Shown one piece after another: positions 37,824-47,746 of a DNA stretch of 64,000 nt. The stretch is from NCBI RefSeq assembly GCF_007556815.1, contig NZ_CP041745.1, forward strand, positions 620,001 to 684,000, in the 5' to 3' direction. The position numbers and the translations under genes are program-made. Each line of letters begins with the position of its first letter. Within the stretch, counting starts at the first letter, position 1. The notes below the pieces were generated by a model. The model was not told where the DNA came from. It worked only from the letters and a program-made list of their open reading frames with translations, and did no database searches. The stretch comes from Paraburkholderia megapolitana (GTDB lineage: Bacteria > Pseudomonadota > Gammaproteobacteria > Burkholderiales > Burkholderiaceae).

Positions 37824-38894
37824 ATGCGTTTCGATCTCGAGCGGCCTTCGCAGCCTGCCGCGGCACATCGCGTCGGCGTGCTGCTGATCAATCTCGGCAC
37901 CCCCGATGCGCCCACGCCCCGCGCGGTGCGGCGCTACCTCGCGCAGTTTCTGTCCGATCCGCGTGTCGTCGAGATTCCCGCCGTGCTGTGGCAGATCATC
38001 CTGCGTCTGCTGATCTTGCCGTTTCGTGGCGTTTCGTCGGCGAAGAAATACGCGGCGGTCTGGATGCCGGAGGGCTCGCCGCTGCGCGTGCACACCGAGA
38101 AGCAGGTCGACGCGTTGCGTCAGTTGCTGCAGGCGAACGGCTATACGACGATCGTCGAGTACGCGATGCGCTACGGCACGCCGGGCATTCCGGCGATGCT
38201 GAACCAGTTGAAGCTTGCCGGCGCCGAACGCGTGCTGCTGATGCCGATGTATCCGCAGTATTCGTCGTCGACGACCGCTACTGCCTTCGATGACGCGTTC
38301 GCAGCGTTGCGACGCATGCGCAACCAGCCCGAGATCCGTACCGTGCGCCAGTACGCGGATCATCCCGCGTACATCGCGGCGCTCGCGGCCCAGGTGCAGC
38401 ATTACTGGCACGCGCACGGCCGCCCGGATTTCGCTGCCGGCGACAAGCTGATCCTCAGTTTCCACGGTGTGCCCAAACGCACGCTCGATCTCGGCGATCC
38501 GTACCACGAGCAATGCCAGCAAACCGGCGCGCTGCTGATGCAGGCGCTCGAGCTGAGCTCGGTCGAATGCCGGGTGACCTTCCAGTCGCGCTTCGGCAAG
38601 GCCGAATGGCTGCAGCCATATACCGCGCCGACGCTGAAGGAACTGGGTGCGGCGGGCGTGCGGCGGGCGGACGTGTTCTGTCCGGGCTTCACCGCCGATT
38701 GCCTCGAAACCATCGAGGAAATCGGCATCGAAGTTCGCGACGAGTTTGTGCACGCGGGCGGCAAGGAGTTTCACCGCATTCCCTGCGTCAATACGGCGCC
38801 GGCGTGGATCGCGGCGCTTGGCGAAATCGTGGCGATCAATCTGCAGGGCTGGCCGGTGCAGGCGCCGCACACCCACGGCGCGGCGGCGGCATGA
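37824..38894 (+). CDS. hemH: ferrochelatase
   Basis: Inserts ferrous iron into protoporphyrin IX, the last step of haem synthesis. The N-terminal '[37 protein letters not shown]' is diagnostic. The metal/porphyrin site has '[23 protein letters not shown]' with the catalytic His, and '[17 protein letters not shown]'. The later '[21 protein letters not shown]' is also conserved. 356 aa. The longer frame from 37662 precedes the promoter and is not used. Confidence 0.96.
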   Translation: MRFDLERPSQPAAAHRVGVLLINLGTPDAPTPRAVRRYLAQFLSDPRVVEIPAVLWQIILRLLILPFRGVSSAKKYAAVWMPEGSPLRVHTEKQVDALRQLLQANGYTTIVEYAMRYGTPGIPAMLNQLKLAGAERVLLMPMYPQYSSSTTATAFDDAFAALRRMRNQPEIRTVRQYADHPAYIAALAAQVQHYWHAHGRPDFAAGDKLILSFHGVPKRTLDLGDPYHEQCQQTGALLMQALELSSVECRVTFQSRFGKAEWLQPYTAPTLKELGAAGVRRADVFCPGFTADCLETIEEIGIEVRDEFVHAGGKEFHRIPCVNTAPAWIAALGEIVAINLQGWPVQAPHTHGAAAA

Positions 38895-38988
38895 GCGCTG
38901 CCGTTGCGTCGCCGGGCTGGACAACAGGCCCGGCACCTGAATTTCGCAGCGCCTCGCCGGCAGGTGCCGCTGCGACCAGGAGCAACCG

Positions 38989-39396
38989 ATGAACTACCGC
39001 ATTTCAACCGACGCAGGCGCACGCCTGCGGATCGACAAGTGGCTATGGGCGGCGCGCTTCTTCAAGACGCGTTCGCTCGCGGCCACGGCGGTCGAGAAAG
39101 GACAGGTGAGGATTGGCGGCGCGACGGTCAAGCCGGCCAGAGACGTGCGCGTCGGCGATCTGGTTGAGATCGAGATCGAACGGATGGTGTGGCAGGTGGA
39201 GGTGCTGGGCCTGTGCGACGTGCGCGGGCCGGCCAGCGTAGCCCAGACGCTCTACGCGGAAACCGCGGACAGCAAGGCGAAACGGCAGCAGGAGCTGGAA
39301 CGCCGCAAGACGTACCGGGAGCCGGCAGAGGCGTTGCAGGGCCGGCCGACGAAACGCGACCGGCGCATTATCGACAGACTTTCAGGTGGGGATTGA
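38989..39396 (+). CDS. hslR: S4-domain RNA-binding heat-shock protein, Hsp15 type
   Basis: A 135-aa protein expected to bind the 50S subunit carrying a trapped nascent chain and help recycle it. The S4 domain is 'LRIDKWLWAARFFKTRSLAATAVEKGQVRIGGATVKPARDVRVGDLVEI' (about residues 10-58), with the basic C-terminal tail 'KRQQELERRKTYREPAEALQGRPTKRDRR' seen in Hsp15. It is 94 nt after hemH on the same strand and near the heat-shock genes hrcA and grpE-dnaK-dnaJ. Confidence 0.9.
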   Translation: MNYRISTDAGARLRIDKWLWAARFFKTRSLAATAVEKGQVRIGGATVKPARDVRVGDLVEIEIERMVWQVEVLGLCDVRGPASVAQTLYAETADSKAKRQQELERRKTYREPAEALQGRPTKRDRRIIDRLSGGD

Positions 39397-39529
39397 ACAG
39401 CTTTTCCATCGTCGCGTGCACGCCGCCATATTCGGTCGTGCTCTCGTTGACGGCCCCGGACATGCAGATGGTCGTGGTCCCCGCGATGAGTACCAAGGCG
39501 ACCGCCGATATTGCAAAGGTCAGTTTCAC
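39368..39529 (-). CDS. small putative exported peptide antisense to the hslR end
   Basis: A 53-aa ORF with GTG start and a good AGGGGG site 6 nt before it. The N-terminus 'VKLTFAISAVALVLIAGTTT' looks like a signal peptide or membrane segment, with a cysteine soon after. The rest is short and polar and ends '...MEKLFNPHLKVCR'. I recognise no family. It overlaps the last 29 nt of hslR on the opposite strand. It may be a real small secreted protein or a chance ORF. Confidence 0.4.
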   Translation of the reverse strand: MKLTFAISAVALVLIAGTTTICMSGAVNESTTEYGGVHATMEKLFNPHLKVCR

Positions 39530-39900
39530 GGTACCCCCTGAACACAGGATGGAAACAGGCAATTGGGACGGACGGTGATGGGCTCGCGTAAGCTCAGGGT
39601 AAACCTGCCTTTTCTGACGCTTGAATGGAGTTTAGGCCACTCGGAAATGCCGCTCAATCTCAATCTGATGAAGGCTGGGTAATGGTTGTAACCGGGCGTT
39701 TCCGCAGCACGACTGCGGTGCAAAAACCGTCCCGGAAGGCTTGAAAACGGCGTTTTCGCACCTATTTGCACTGCTAGCGAGCGGGGGACAGGTCGTTGCG
39801 CGTCGCGCATTAGCAACATGACAATGCGCCGGACGCGAGCGACACGCCCCCGCCTGGTTTTTTGGCTTCCGTTTTTATATTTCTAACGACTTTCAGCGAC
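39530..39900. other. gene-free interval between hslR region and grpE
   Basis: Apart from the candidate heat-shock promoter (39740-39767) I see no gene, repeat or RNA structure in this 371-nt stretch. It has lower coding character than its neighbours and probably holds the control region of the grpE-dnaK-dnaJ unit. Confidence 0.5.
39740..39767 (+). promoter_or_regulatory. candidate RpoH (sigma32) promoter of grpE
   Basis: CTTGAAA (39740-39746), a 12-nt spacer and CACCTATTT (39759-39767) resemble the sigma32 consensus (CTTGAAA and CCCCATNT). It is 134 nt before the grpE start. A second CTTGAAA (40539-40545) lies before dnaK, but its -10 is poor. Confidence 0.55.
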
Positions 39901-40482
39901 ATGGAAAACACGCAAGAGAACCCGACAGGCCAGAATCCGGCGTCCGCCGACCCGGCGAAGCTGGACGAAGCCGCAGACGCCGCCTTGCAGCAGGACGCAG
40001 CCGCTGCTCAAGGCTCGGCCGGCGAGGCCGAAGCCGCACTGGCCGAAGCCCAGGCAAAGATCGTCGAGCTCCAGGAAAGCTTCCTGCGGGCCAAAGCCGA
40101 GACCGAAAACGTGCGGCGCCGCGCGCAGGAAGACGTCACGAAAGCGCACAAATTCGCGATCGAGAGTTTCGCCGAACACCTGCTGCCGGTGGTCGACAGC
40201 CTCGAAGCGGCACTCACGCATTCGTCGGATGACCTCGTGAAGGTGCGCGAGGGCGTCGAACTGACGCTGCGCCAGCTCACCGGCGCGCTCGAGAAAGGCC
40301 GTGTCGTGCCGCTCAACCCGGTCGGCGAGAAGTTCGACCCGCACCGTCACCAGGCCATTTCGATGGTGCCGGCCGAGCAGGAGCCGAACACCGTCGTCGC
40401 CGTGCTGCAAAAGGGCTATGTGATCGCGGACCGCGTGCTGCGGCCGGCGCTCGTCACCGTTGCCCAGCCGCAGCCGAAGTAA
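39901..40482 (+). CDS. grpE: nucleotide exchange factor GrpE
   Basis: Releases ADP from DnaK. 193 aa: a disordered Ala/Gln-rich start, a long coiled coil around residues 40-90 ('[43 protein letters not shown]'), a four-helix bundle and the C-terminal beta domain ('[49 protein letters not shown]'). The ATG at 39901 is preferred over an upstream in-frame ATG because it fits the family. First in the grpE-dnaK-dnaJ unit. Confidence 0.96.
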   Translation: MENTQENPTGQNPASADPAKLDEAADAALQQDAAAAQGSAGEAEAALAEAQAKIVELQESFLRAKAETENVRRRAQEDVTKAHKFAIESFAEHLLPVVDSLEAALTHSSDDLVKVREGVELTLRQLTGALEKGRVVPLNPVGEKFDPHRHQAISMVPAEQEPNTVVAVLQKGYVIADRVLRPALVTVAQPQPK

Positions 40483-40659
40483 CCGGTTGGCATCGGCTGG
40501 CGATTGAAAATATTTAAAGACCGTATCGCGTAAAAGGTCTTGAAAACGATGCGGATGCACTCACCTTGGGTGCAGGTATGAATCTGGAGGCGGAATCGGC
40601 CGTAAAGCCAGCAGGCACAAGGCGTTCCGCAGCGATCGAAATACAGGAGATTGGTAAAA

Positions 40660-42612
40660 ATGGGCAAAATTATCGGCATCGACCTCGGCACTACGAACTC
40701 GTGCGTGGCGGTGATGGAAGGCAATCAGGTCAAGGTGATTGAAAACTCGGAAGGCGCCCGTACGACGCCGTCGATCATCGCCTACATGGACGACAACGAA
40801 GTGCTGGTCGGCGCACCGGCTAAACGCCAGTCCGTCACGAACCCGCGCAACACGCTGTTTGCCGTGAAGCGCCTGATCGGTCGTCGCTTCGAAGAAAAGG
40901 AAGTGCAGAAGGACATCGGCCTGATGCCGTACAAGATCGTCAAGGCAGAGAACGGCGACGCTTGGGTCGAAGCCCATGACCAGAAGCTCGCCCCGCCGCA
41001 AATCTCGGCGGAAGTGCTGCGCAAGATGAAGAAGACCGCTGAAGACTACCTCGGCGAGCCGGTCACCGAAGCCGTGATCACGGTTCCCGCGTACTTCAAC
41101 GACAGCCAGCGCCAGGCCACGAAAGACGCCGGCCGCATCGCCGGTCTGGAAGTGAAGCGGATCATCAACGAGCCGACCGCAGCCGCGCTCGCGTTCGGTC
41201 TCGACAAGGCCGAAAAGGGCGATCGCAAGATCGCCGTGTTCGACCTGGGCGGCGGCACGTTCGACATCTCGATCATCGAGATCGCCGACGTTGACGGCGA
41301 AATGCAGTTCGAAGTGCTGTCGACGAACGGCGATACGTTCCTCGGCGGTGAAGACTTCGACCAGCGCATCATCGATTACATCATCAGCGAGTTCAAGAAA
41401 GAGCAAGGCGTCGATCTGTCGAAGGACGTGCTCGCGCTGCAACGCCTGAAGGAAGCCGCTGAAAAGGCCAAGATCGAACTGTCGTCGGGCCAGCAAACCG
41501 AAATCAATCTGCCGTACATCACGGCCGACGCCTCGGGTCCGAAGCATTTGAACCTGAAGATCACCCGCGCGAAGCTCGAAGCGCTGGTCGAAGACCTGAT
41601 CGAACGCACGATCGAACCGTGCCGTGTCGCGATCAAGGACGCTGGCGTGAAGGTGAGCGACATCGACGACGTGATCGTCGTTGGCGGTCAGACGCGTATG
41701 CCGAAGGTGCTGGACAAGGTGAAGGAAGTCTTCGGCAAGGACGCGCGCCGTGACGTGAACCCGGACGAAGCCGTTGCCGTTGGCGCCGCGATTCAAGGCC
41801 AGGTGCTGTCGGGTGATCGTAAGGACGTGTTGCTGCTCGACGTGACTCCGCTGTCGCTCGGCATCGAAACGCTCGGCGGCGTGATGACGAAGATGATCAA
41901 CAAGAACACGACGATCCCGACGAAGCACGCTCAGGTGTACTCGACGGCCGACGACAACCAGGGCGCCGTGACGATCAAGGTGTTCCAGGGCGAACGCGAA
42001 ATGGCAGCCGGCAACAAGCTGCTGGGCGAGTTCAACCTCGAAGGTATTCCGCCGTCGCCGCGTGGCGTGCCGCAGATCGAAGTGAGCTTCGACATCGACG
42101 CGAACGGCATCCTGCACGTCGGCGCGAAGGACAAGGCGACCGGCAAGGAAAACCGTATCGTCATCAAGGCGAACTCGGGTCTGTCGGAAGCCGAGATCGA
42201 GAAGATGGTGAAGGACGCCGAAGCGAACGCCGAAGAAGATCACAAGCTGCGCGAGCTGGCCGATGCCCGCAACCAGGGTGATGCACTGGTCCACAGCACG
42301 AAGAAGGCGCTCACGGAATACGGCGACAAGCTCGAAGCCGGCGAGAAGGACAAGATCGAAGCCGCGTTGAAGGACCTCGAAGAGACGCTGAAGAGCGGTG
42401 CGAGCGACAAGGCTGCAATCGACGCGAAGATCGAAGTCGTGGCAACGGCATCGCAGAAGCTCGGCGAAAAGATGTACGCCGACATGCAGGCCGCCCAGGG
42501 TGCCGCAGGCGCGGCAGCGGGTGCGGCAGGTGCGGGTGCGTCGGCAGGTGGTGCCGGTCAGCCGGAAGACGACGTCGTCGATGCCGAGTTCAAGGAAGTG
42601 AAGAAGGACTAA
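40660..42612 (+). CDS. dnaK: chaperone DnaK (Hsp70)
   Basis: A 650-aa ATP-dependent chaperone. The N-terminal '[21 protein letters not shown]' is diagnostic, followed by '[25 protein letters not shown]' and '[12 protein letters not shown]'. The substrate-binding domain has '[22 protein letters not shown]'. A helical lid follows, and an Ala/Gly-rich linker leads to the acidic end '[15 protein letters not shown]'. An AGGAG lies 10 nt before the ATG. It lies between grpE and dnaJ, its two cochaperones. Confidence 0.98.
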   Translation: MGKIIGIDLGTTNSCVAVMEGNQVKVIENSEGARTTPSIIAYMDDNEVLVGAPAKRQSVTNPRNTLFAVKRLIGRRFEEKEVQKDIGLMPYKIVKAENGDAWVEAHDQKLAPPQISAEVLRKMKKTAEDYLGEPVTEAVITVPAYFNDSQRQATKDAGRIAGLEVKRIINEPTAAALAFGLDKAEKGDRKIAVFDLGGGTFDISIIEIADVDGEMQFEVLSTNGDTFLGGEDFDQRIIDYIISEFKKEQGVDLSKDVLALQRLKEAAEKAKIELSSGQQTEINLPYITADASGPKHLNLKITRAKLEALVEDLIERTIEPCRVAIKDAGVKVSDIDDVIVVGGQTRMPKVLDKVKEVFGKDARRDVNPDEAVAVGAAIQGQVLSGDRKDVLLLDVTPLSLGIETLGGVMTKMINKNTTIPTKHAQVYSTADDNQGAVTIKVFQGEREMAAGNKLLGEFNLEGIPPSPRGVPQIEVSFDIDANGILHVGAKDKATGKENRIVIKANSGLSEAEIEKMVKDAEANAEEDHKLRELADARNQGDALVHSTKKALTEYGDKLEAGEKDKIEAALKDLEETLKSGASDKAAIDAKIEVVATASQKLGEKMYADMQAAQGAAGAAAGAAGAGASAGGAGQPEDDVVDAEFKEVKKD

Positions 42613-42636
42613 GCCGGGTTGTCTCTAACCGTAACG

Positions 42637-42661
42637 CCGGGCGCAGCCATGCCGCGCCCGG
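42637..42661 (+). other. GC-rich hairpin between dnaK and dnaJ
   Basis: CCGGGCGC (42637-42644) and GCGCCCGG (42654-42661) form an 8-bp stem with a 9-nt loop, 24 nt after the dnaK stop. There is no T-tract. In other bacteria such structures reduce readthrough into dnaJ or protect dnaK mRNA; that role here is inferred. Confidence 0.45.
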
Positions 42662-42868
42662 CCGGCTACAAAACGGTCTGCGCCCATCCGGCGCATGAAC
42701 GGTGACTACGCCTGGCGAGCCTTCCGGCTCCCCGGGCACATTTGTTTTATGGAGGACGCTGTGCATGCCGTGCAAACGGCACGGTGCGCAGCGCCTGGAA
42801 CGAGTCGAGAGACTCCAGCATTCAACAGGAGCCGCTGCGCTGCACCGCGCGGTTGGCGCTGAAACGAT

Positions 42869-44008
42869 ATGGCGAAACGGGATTACTACGAGGTTCTGGG
42901 CGTCGCGAAGAACGCGAGCGACGACGAAATCAAGAAGGCTTATCGCAAGCTGGCGATGAAGCATCACCCCGACCGCAATCCGGACAGCAAGGATTCGGAA
43001 GAGCGTTTCAAAGAGGTGAAGGAAGCCTATGAAATGCTGTCGGACACGCAGAAGCGCGCGGCCTACGACCAGTACGGCCACGCCGGCGTCGATCCGAACA
43101 TGGGCGGTGCAGGTGCGCAGGGGTTCGGCGGGTTTGCCGATGCATTCGGCGATATCTTTGGCGATATCTTCGGCCAGGCCGCGGGCGGTGGTGCACGCGG
43201 CGGTCGTAGTGCGGGCCCGCAGGTGTATCGCGGCGCCGATCTGCGCTACAGCATGGAAATAACACTCGAGCAGGCGGCTCATGGCTACGACACGCAGATT
43301 CGCGTGCCGAGCTGGGTGTCGTGCGAGATCTGTCACGGCTCGGGTGCGAAACCCGGTACCAAGCCCGAAACCTGCCCGACCTGTAACGGCTCCGGCGCGG
43401 TGCGCATGTCGCAGGGCTTCTTCAGCATCCAGCAGACCTGCCCGAAGTGCCACGGCACCGGCACTTATATTCCCGAGCCTTGCACGCATTGCCATGGCGC
43501 CGGCAAGACCAAGGAAACCAAGACGCTGGAAGTGAAGATCCCGGCGGGTATCGACGACGGCATGCGCATCCGCTCCGCGGGCAACGGTGAGCCGGGTATC
43601 AACGGTGGCCCGTCGGGCGACCTGTATGTCGAGATCCACATCAAGCAGCACTCGGTGTTCGAGCGCGACGGCGACGATCTGCATTGCCAGATGCCGATTC
43701 CGTTCACGACCGCGGCGCTTGGCGGCGAGATCGAAGTGCCGACGCTGGCGGGCCGCGCGACCTTTACGGTGGCCGAGGGTACCCAGTCGGGCAAGACGTT
43801 CCGTCTGCGTGCGAAGGGCATCAAGGGGCTGCGTTCGAGCATCGCCGGAGATCTCTACGTGCACGTGCAGGTCGAAACGCCGGTCAAGCTCACCGACCAG
43901 CAGCGCGAACTGCTGCAGCAGTTCGAGAAGTCACTGGTCGAAGGCGGCGCGCGTCATAGCCCGCAAAGCAAGAGCTGGTTCGATCGGGTGAAGAGCTTCT
44001 TCGATTGA
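42869..44008 (+). CDS. dnaJ: chaperone DnaJ (Hsp40)
   Basis: Delivers substrates to DnaK and stimulates its ATPase. The J domain (residues 1-75) has the HPD motif in 'KHHPDRNPD'. A Gly/Phe-rich linker follows. Four zinc-binding repeats are 'CEICHGSG', 'CPTCNGSG', 'CPKCHGTG' and 'CTHCHGAG'. The C-terminal substrate-binding domains complete the 379 aa. The gap to dnaK is 256 nt and contains a hairpin. It ends just before the pabB-pabC fusion. Confidence 0.97.
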   Translation: MAKRDYYEVLGVAKNASDDEIKKAYRKLAMKHHPDRNPDSKDSEERFKEVKEAYEMLSDTQKRAAYDQYGHAGVDPNMGGAGAQGFGGFADAFGDIFGDIFGQAAGGGARGGRSAGPQVYRGADLRYSMEITLEQAAHGYDTQIRVPSWVSCEICHGSGAKPGTKPETCPTCNGSGAVRMSQGFFSIQQTCPKCHGTGTYIPEPCTHCHGAGKTKETKTLEVKIPAGIDDGMRIRSAGNGEPGINGGPSGDLYVEIHIKQHSVFERDGDDLHCQMPIPFTTAALGGEIEVPTLAGRATFTVAEGTQSGKTFRLRAKGIKGLRSSIAGDLYVHVQVETPVKLTDQQRELLQQFEKSLVEGGARHSPQSKSWFDRVKSFFD

Positions 44009-44032
44009 TGTGCTGTGGTTGATGGCGGTTTG

Positions 44033-45958
44033 ATGCCGGTGGTCGAGATGGCGGCTGAAGAACGTGATGCGGTATTCGCGTTGCTTGACGATAGCGAGGC
44101 GACGGCGCTTTGTCCGTCGACCCGTTTGTACACCGGGTTTGTGCGCGAGCGTGTGTGTACCGATGCCGCGCAACTCGATGCGGTTGTGGCCGATGTCGTA
44201 GCGGATCAGCGGGCGGGCTTGCATGTGGTCGTGCTCGCGGACTATGAGTTTGGCCACGGCCTGGCCGGTATCCATACCGACACTGGTAGTGCGCAGTTTC
44301 AAGCAACGCAGCGGGGCGACGCCCCGCTGCGTTTTTTATTGTTCGAACGATGCGCCAGGCTGTCGCGCGAAGCCGCCGATGCATGGCTCGCGCAGCGCGA
44401 CGGCGGCGCAACGCAGCCGTCGGTGGCTGGCACGGCGAACCTGCGGGCGAGCGTCGATAACGAGCAGTTCGCCGCCGCGATCGAAGCGATCCACGCGGCG
44501 CTGCGTGACGGCGATTCGTATCAGGTCAACTACACCTACCGGCTTGCATTCGATGTGTTCGGTGCGCCGCTCGCGCTCTACCGGCGTCTGCGCGACCGTC
44601 AGCCGGTGCCGTTTGGCGCGCTGATTGCATTGCCGGATGGCCGTTGGGTGCTATCGTGTTCGCCGGAGTTGTTCGTCGGCAAGACGGGAACGACGTTGCT
44701 CGCGCGCCCGATGAAGGGCACCGCGCCGCGTGCCGCCGATCCGCTGCTCGACCGACGCGCCGCCGACTTTCTAGCCAGCGATCCGAAGAACCGCGCCGAA
44801 AACGTGATGATCGTCGACCTGCTGCGCAACGATCTGTCGCGAGTCGCGCACATCGGTTCGGTGCGGGTGCCGGCGCTGTTCTCGGTTGAGCCGTATGCGT
44901 CGGTGTGGCAGATGACGTCGACGGTGACGGCTGCATTGCGTTCACGCACGTCGTTCGCCGATGTGCTGCGCGCGCTGTTTCCTTGCGGATCGATCACGGG
45001 TGCGCCGAAGCACCGTACGATGCAGCTGATCGACACGCTCGAAACGACGCCGCGTGGGTTGTACACAGGTGCGATCGGCTGGCTCGATGCACCTGTGCCT
45101 GATTCAGTCGAAGAAGAGCTTTGTGGTGATTTCTGCCTGTCGGTTGCGATTCGCACCTTGACGCTCGAGGCCGCCGATCGCACCGGCAAGCGCCATGGAA
45201 CCATGGGCGTCGGTGCGGGCATCGTGCTCGACAGTGTCGCCGCCGACGAATACGAGGAGTGTCAGTTGAAAGCCCGTTTCCTGACGGAAGCCGATCCCGG
45301 CTTCGAGCTGTTCGAGACGATGTACGCGACGCACGAGGACGGTATTCGCCACCTCGAACGCCATCTCGCGCGCGTGTCCGCGAGTGCGCGCTACTTCGAT
45401 TTTCCCTTTGACGTCGACGCAGTGCGAGAGCAGCTCGAGGCGCAACGCGTTGCGTTGCCACCGGGTGTCGAGCACCGCGTGCGGCTCGCGGTTGGCAAGA
45501 GCGGCGACGCGCAGATCGTCGCTGCGCCACTCGCGGTGTTGCCCGCCGGCGAGGTCGGCGTGCTGCTCGCGCCCGAGCGCGGATTCGCCGCGACGCAGGC
45601 CGACGACCCATTGCTGCGTCACAAAACGACACGCCGCGCGGACTACGATCGTGGCTGGCGCGAAGCGGAAGCGCACCACGCATTCGACACGCTGTTCTTC
45701 AACGAGCGCGACGAGTTGACCGAAGGTGGCCGTACGAATGTATTCGTGAAGCTCGATGGGGCGTGGTGGACGCCGCCGCTGGATTCGGGCGTGTTGCCAG
45801 GTGTGATGCGCGCAGTGTTACTCGAAGACCCGACGCTTCGCGCGGCGGAGCGCGTGCTCACACGCACAGACCTGCTGCGTGCCGACGCGCTGATACTCAG
45901 TAATGCATTGCGTGGTGTGTTGCCGGCTCGCATTGTCAGCGCACCGGCAACGACCTAA
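44033..45958 (+). CDS. fused aminodeoxychorismate synthase component I / aminodeoxychorismate lyase (PabB-PabC)
   Basis: Makes p-aminobenzoate for folate. The first ~400 residues are a chorismate-binding PabB domain: 'SYQVNYTYRLAF', 'PMKGTAPRAADPLLD' with the lysine expected in PabB (TrpE has Ala), 'ENVMIVDLLRNDLSRV' and 'CGSITGAPKHRTMQLID'. The last ~230 are a class IV aminotransferase-fold lyase: 'FELFETMYATHEDGIRHLERHLAR', 'TLFFNERDELTEGGRTNVFV' and 'PPLDSGVLPGVMRAVLL'. The start is uncertain: ATG 44033 or GTG 44015, neither with a good ribosome site. A terminator-like hairpin lies inside, near codon 95. Confidence 0.92.
   Translation: MPVVEMAAEERDAVFALLDDSEATALCPSTRLYTGFVRERVCTDAAQLDAVVADVVADQRAGLHVVVLADYEFGHGLAGIHTDTGSAQFQATQRGDAPLRFLLFERCARLSREAADAWLAQRDGGATQPSVAGTANLRASVDNEQFAAAIEAIHAALRDGDSYQVNYTYRLAFDVFGAPLALYRRLRDRQPVPFGALIALPDGRWVLSCSPELFVGKTGTTLLARPMKGTAPRAADPLLDRRAADFLASDPKNRAENVMIVDLLRNDLSRVAHIGSVRVPALFSVEPYASVWQMTSTVTAALRSRTSFADVLRALFPCGSITGAPKHRTMQLIDTLETTPRGLYTGAIGWLDAPVPDSVEEELCGDFCLSVAIRTLTLEAADRTGKRHGTMGVGAGIVLDSVAADEYEECQLKARFLTEADPGFELFETMYATHEDGIRHLERHLARVSASARYFDFPFDVDAVREQLEAQRVALPPGVEHRVRLAVGKSGDAQIVAAPLAVLPAGEVGVLLAPERGFAATQADDPLLRHKTTRRADYDRGWREAEAHHAFDTLFFNERDELTEGGRTNVFVKLDGAWWTPPLDSGVLPGVMRAVLLEDPTLRAAERVLTRTDLLRADALILSNALRGVLPARIVSAPATT
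44306..44337 (+). terminator. intrinsic-terminator structure inside pabBC
   Basis: ACGCAGCGGGGC (44306-44317), loop GAC, GCCCCGCTGCGT (44321-44332), then six Ts: a perfect 12-bp GC-rich stem plus T-tract, 298 nt after the dnaJ stop and within the pabBC coding frame. It has every property of a Rho-independent terminator. Active translation of pabBC would be expected to prevent its folding. Confidence 0.7.
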
Positions 45959-46089
45959 CGGAAACGGCCGGGGACCTGCTTCACCCCGACGCGCTAGTGC
46001 CCGGCAACGCATTGTGCGGCCCACTGTCCGTCGGTGTGACGAGTGCGTAACCGGCGGCGCCCTGCCGCAAACGCAGCAGACACCACTGC

Positions 46090-46905
46090 TCAAAACGTAT
46101 GTTCAGGGCCCGGAAACGACCGATCCTTCACCGCACGCACATACGCATCGACGGCGGCGAAGATGCCCGGTTGCCCCTGCGTGAAGTCCTTCACGAAGCG
46201 CGGCCGTTTGCCGGGGAAAATCCCCAGCATGTCGTGCAGCACGAGCACCTGACCGGAGCAGTCGACACCAGCGCCGATGCCAATAGTCGGAATGCGCAGT
46301 TGCTGCGTGACTTCGGCGGCGAGCAGCGTCGGGATCGCTTCGATCACGACCAGTTGCGCGCCCGCATCCTGCAACGCCCGCGAATCACGTAGCAACTGGC
46401 TCGCGCCGGCTTCGGTCTTGCCCTGCACCTTGAAGCCGCCAAAAGCGTGCACGGACTGTGGCGTAAGCCCGACATGCGCACAGACCGGCACAGCGCGTTC
46501 GATCAGAAACCGCACGGTCTCCGCAAGCCACTCCCCACCCTCGAGCTTCACCATCTGCGCACCGGCGCGCATCACCTGCGTCGCGCTAGCGAACGCATCG
46601 GCAGGCGTGCCGTAGGTACCGAACGGCAGATCCGCGACGACGAGCGCCGCTGGCCGCGCACGCGCGACACACGCGGTGTGATACGCGATGTCGTCGAGCA
46701 AAACCGGCAGCGTCGTCGCATGTCCCTGCAGCACGTTGCCGAGCGAATCGCCGATCAGCAGCACGTCGACGCCCGCGCGGTCGAGCAGCGCGGCAAAGCT
46801 CGCGTCATAGCACGTGAGCATGGCGATTTTTTCGCCGGCGTCGCGCATCGCCTGAAGCTTCGGGACCGTGATCGCGTTCCGGGCCGCTTCCTGCAGATAG
46901 GTCAT
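46090..46905 (-). CDS. panB: 3-methyl-2-oxobutanoate hydroxymethyltransferase
   Basis: First committed step of pantothenate (coenzyme A) synthesis. 271 aa, a TIM-barrel enzyme. Typical segments are '[43 protein letters not shown]', '[17 protein letters not shown]', '[25 protein letters not shown]' and '[23 protein letters not shown]'. It is last in the minus-strand run that begins with the AI-2E permease gene. Confidence 0.97.
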   Translation of the reverse strand: MTYLQEAARNAITVPKLQAMRDAGEKIAMLTCYDASFAALLDRAGVDVLLIGDSLGNVLQGHATTLPVLLDDIAYHTACVARARPAALVVADLPFGTYGTPADAFASATQVMRAGAQMVKLEGGEWLAETVRFLIERAVPVCAHVGLTPQSVHAFGGFKVQGKTEAGASQLLRDSRALQDAGAQLVVIEAIPTLLAAEVTQQLRIPTIGIGAGVDCSGQVLVLHDMLGIFPGKRPRFVKDFTQGQPGIFAAVDAYVRAVKDRSFPGPEHTF

Positions 46906-46971
46906 GAATAATCCAGTGGAGGTGCGTTGAAAAGTCGTCGTGCGGATGCGCGGTGTCTGGCGCGACGTCGC

Positions 46972-47703
46972 TTATAGCGAGGTGCCCTTCACGAAGAACT
47001 CCTTGCGTCCGCGCATCGTCTCGATACGTTCGACCAGCAGCGCGAGGTCCGCATCGGAGTCGAGCGGGTTCAGATGTTCCGCGTTGACCGTCAGCACCGG
47101 CGTGCGGTCGTAGTGGTAGAAGAAGTCGTTGTACGCATCGCACAGCGCGCGCAGATAGGCATCCGGAATCTGCAGCTCCATCGGTACGGCGCGTTTCTGG
47201 ATGCGCGCGAACAGCACCTCGGGGCTTGCCTGCAGATAGACGACCAGATCGGGTGAGGGCGCCGTACGGGCGCTTCCTTCGAGCGCGCCGCGCGCATTTC
47301 CTTCGCTTGCGGAAGAGTGCGCATCGATGCGCGTAGAGAGCGCGCGATACAGATTCCATTCGTCGTCGGGCAAGGTCAGCCGCGCGAAGATGTCGTTCTT
47401 CTGCGTCATGAAGTCGGCCACCAGCGCGACGCCGCTTGCGTGCGCAGCGGCGATTTCCTGCGCCTGCTGGGCGCGCTGCAACGCGAAATGCAACTGCGTC
47501 GGCAACGCATAGCGCGCGGTGTCGCGATAGAAGCGCTCGAGGAACGGGTTGTCCTGCGGCCGTTCGAACAGCGTGCGCATCGACCAGCGTTCGGCGAGTC
47601 GCCGCGTCAACGAGGTCTTGCCGACGCCGATTGGACCTTCGATCGCCAGATAGCGGAACGGCGGACGCAGAACGGGGGCGGTGACGGTCAGCGGTGTGCT
47701 CAT
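46972..47703 (-). CDS. deoxynucleoside kinase (dGK/dCK family)
   Basis: Phosphorylates deoxynucleosides for salvage. The P-loop is 'YLAIEGPIGVGKTSLTRRLAERW' near residue 25, followed by the 'FYRDTARYALPTQLHFALQRAQQ' region. 'DLVVYLQASPEVLFARIQKRAVPME' contains the lid arginines. The start is the ATG at 47703, giving 243 aa; the longer frame overlaps the end of folK. Nucleoside preference cannot be read from sequence. It lies between folK and panB, a neighbourhood usual in this family. Confidence 0.88.
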   Translation of the reverse strand: MSTPLTVTAPVLRPPFRYLAIEGPIGVGKTSLTRRLAERWSMRTLFERPQDNPFLERFYRDTARYALPTQLHFALQRAQQAQEIAAAHASGVALVADFMTQKNDIFARLTLPDDEWNLYRALSTRIDAHSSASEGNARGALEGSARTAPSPDLVVYLQASPEVLFARIQKRAVPMELQIPDAYLRALCDAYNDFFYHYDRTPVLTVNAEHLNPLDSDADLALLVERIETMRGRKEFFVKGTSL

Positions 47704-47746
47704 CGGCGGTTTATCCGGCGAGTGATGGAAGAAGGGGAAGACGGAC

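Noticed and set aside
40539..40568. Second heat-shock promoter directly before dnaK
   Set aside because: The CTTGAAA is good, but no -10 resembling CCCCATNT lies at a suitable distance.
40561..42294. 577-codon minus-strand frame opposite dnaK
   Set aside because: Antisense shadow of a highly biased gene; no ribosome site and no recognisable domains.
42702..42868. Short plus-strand frames between dnaK and dnaJ
   Set aside because: They run into the dnaJ start in another frame and show no family features; the interval looks like an untranslated spacer.
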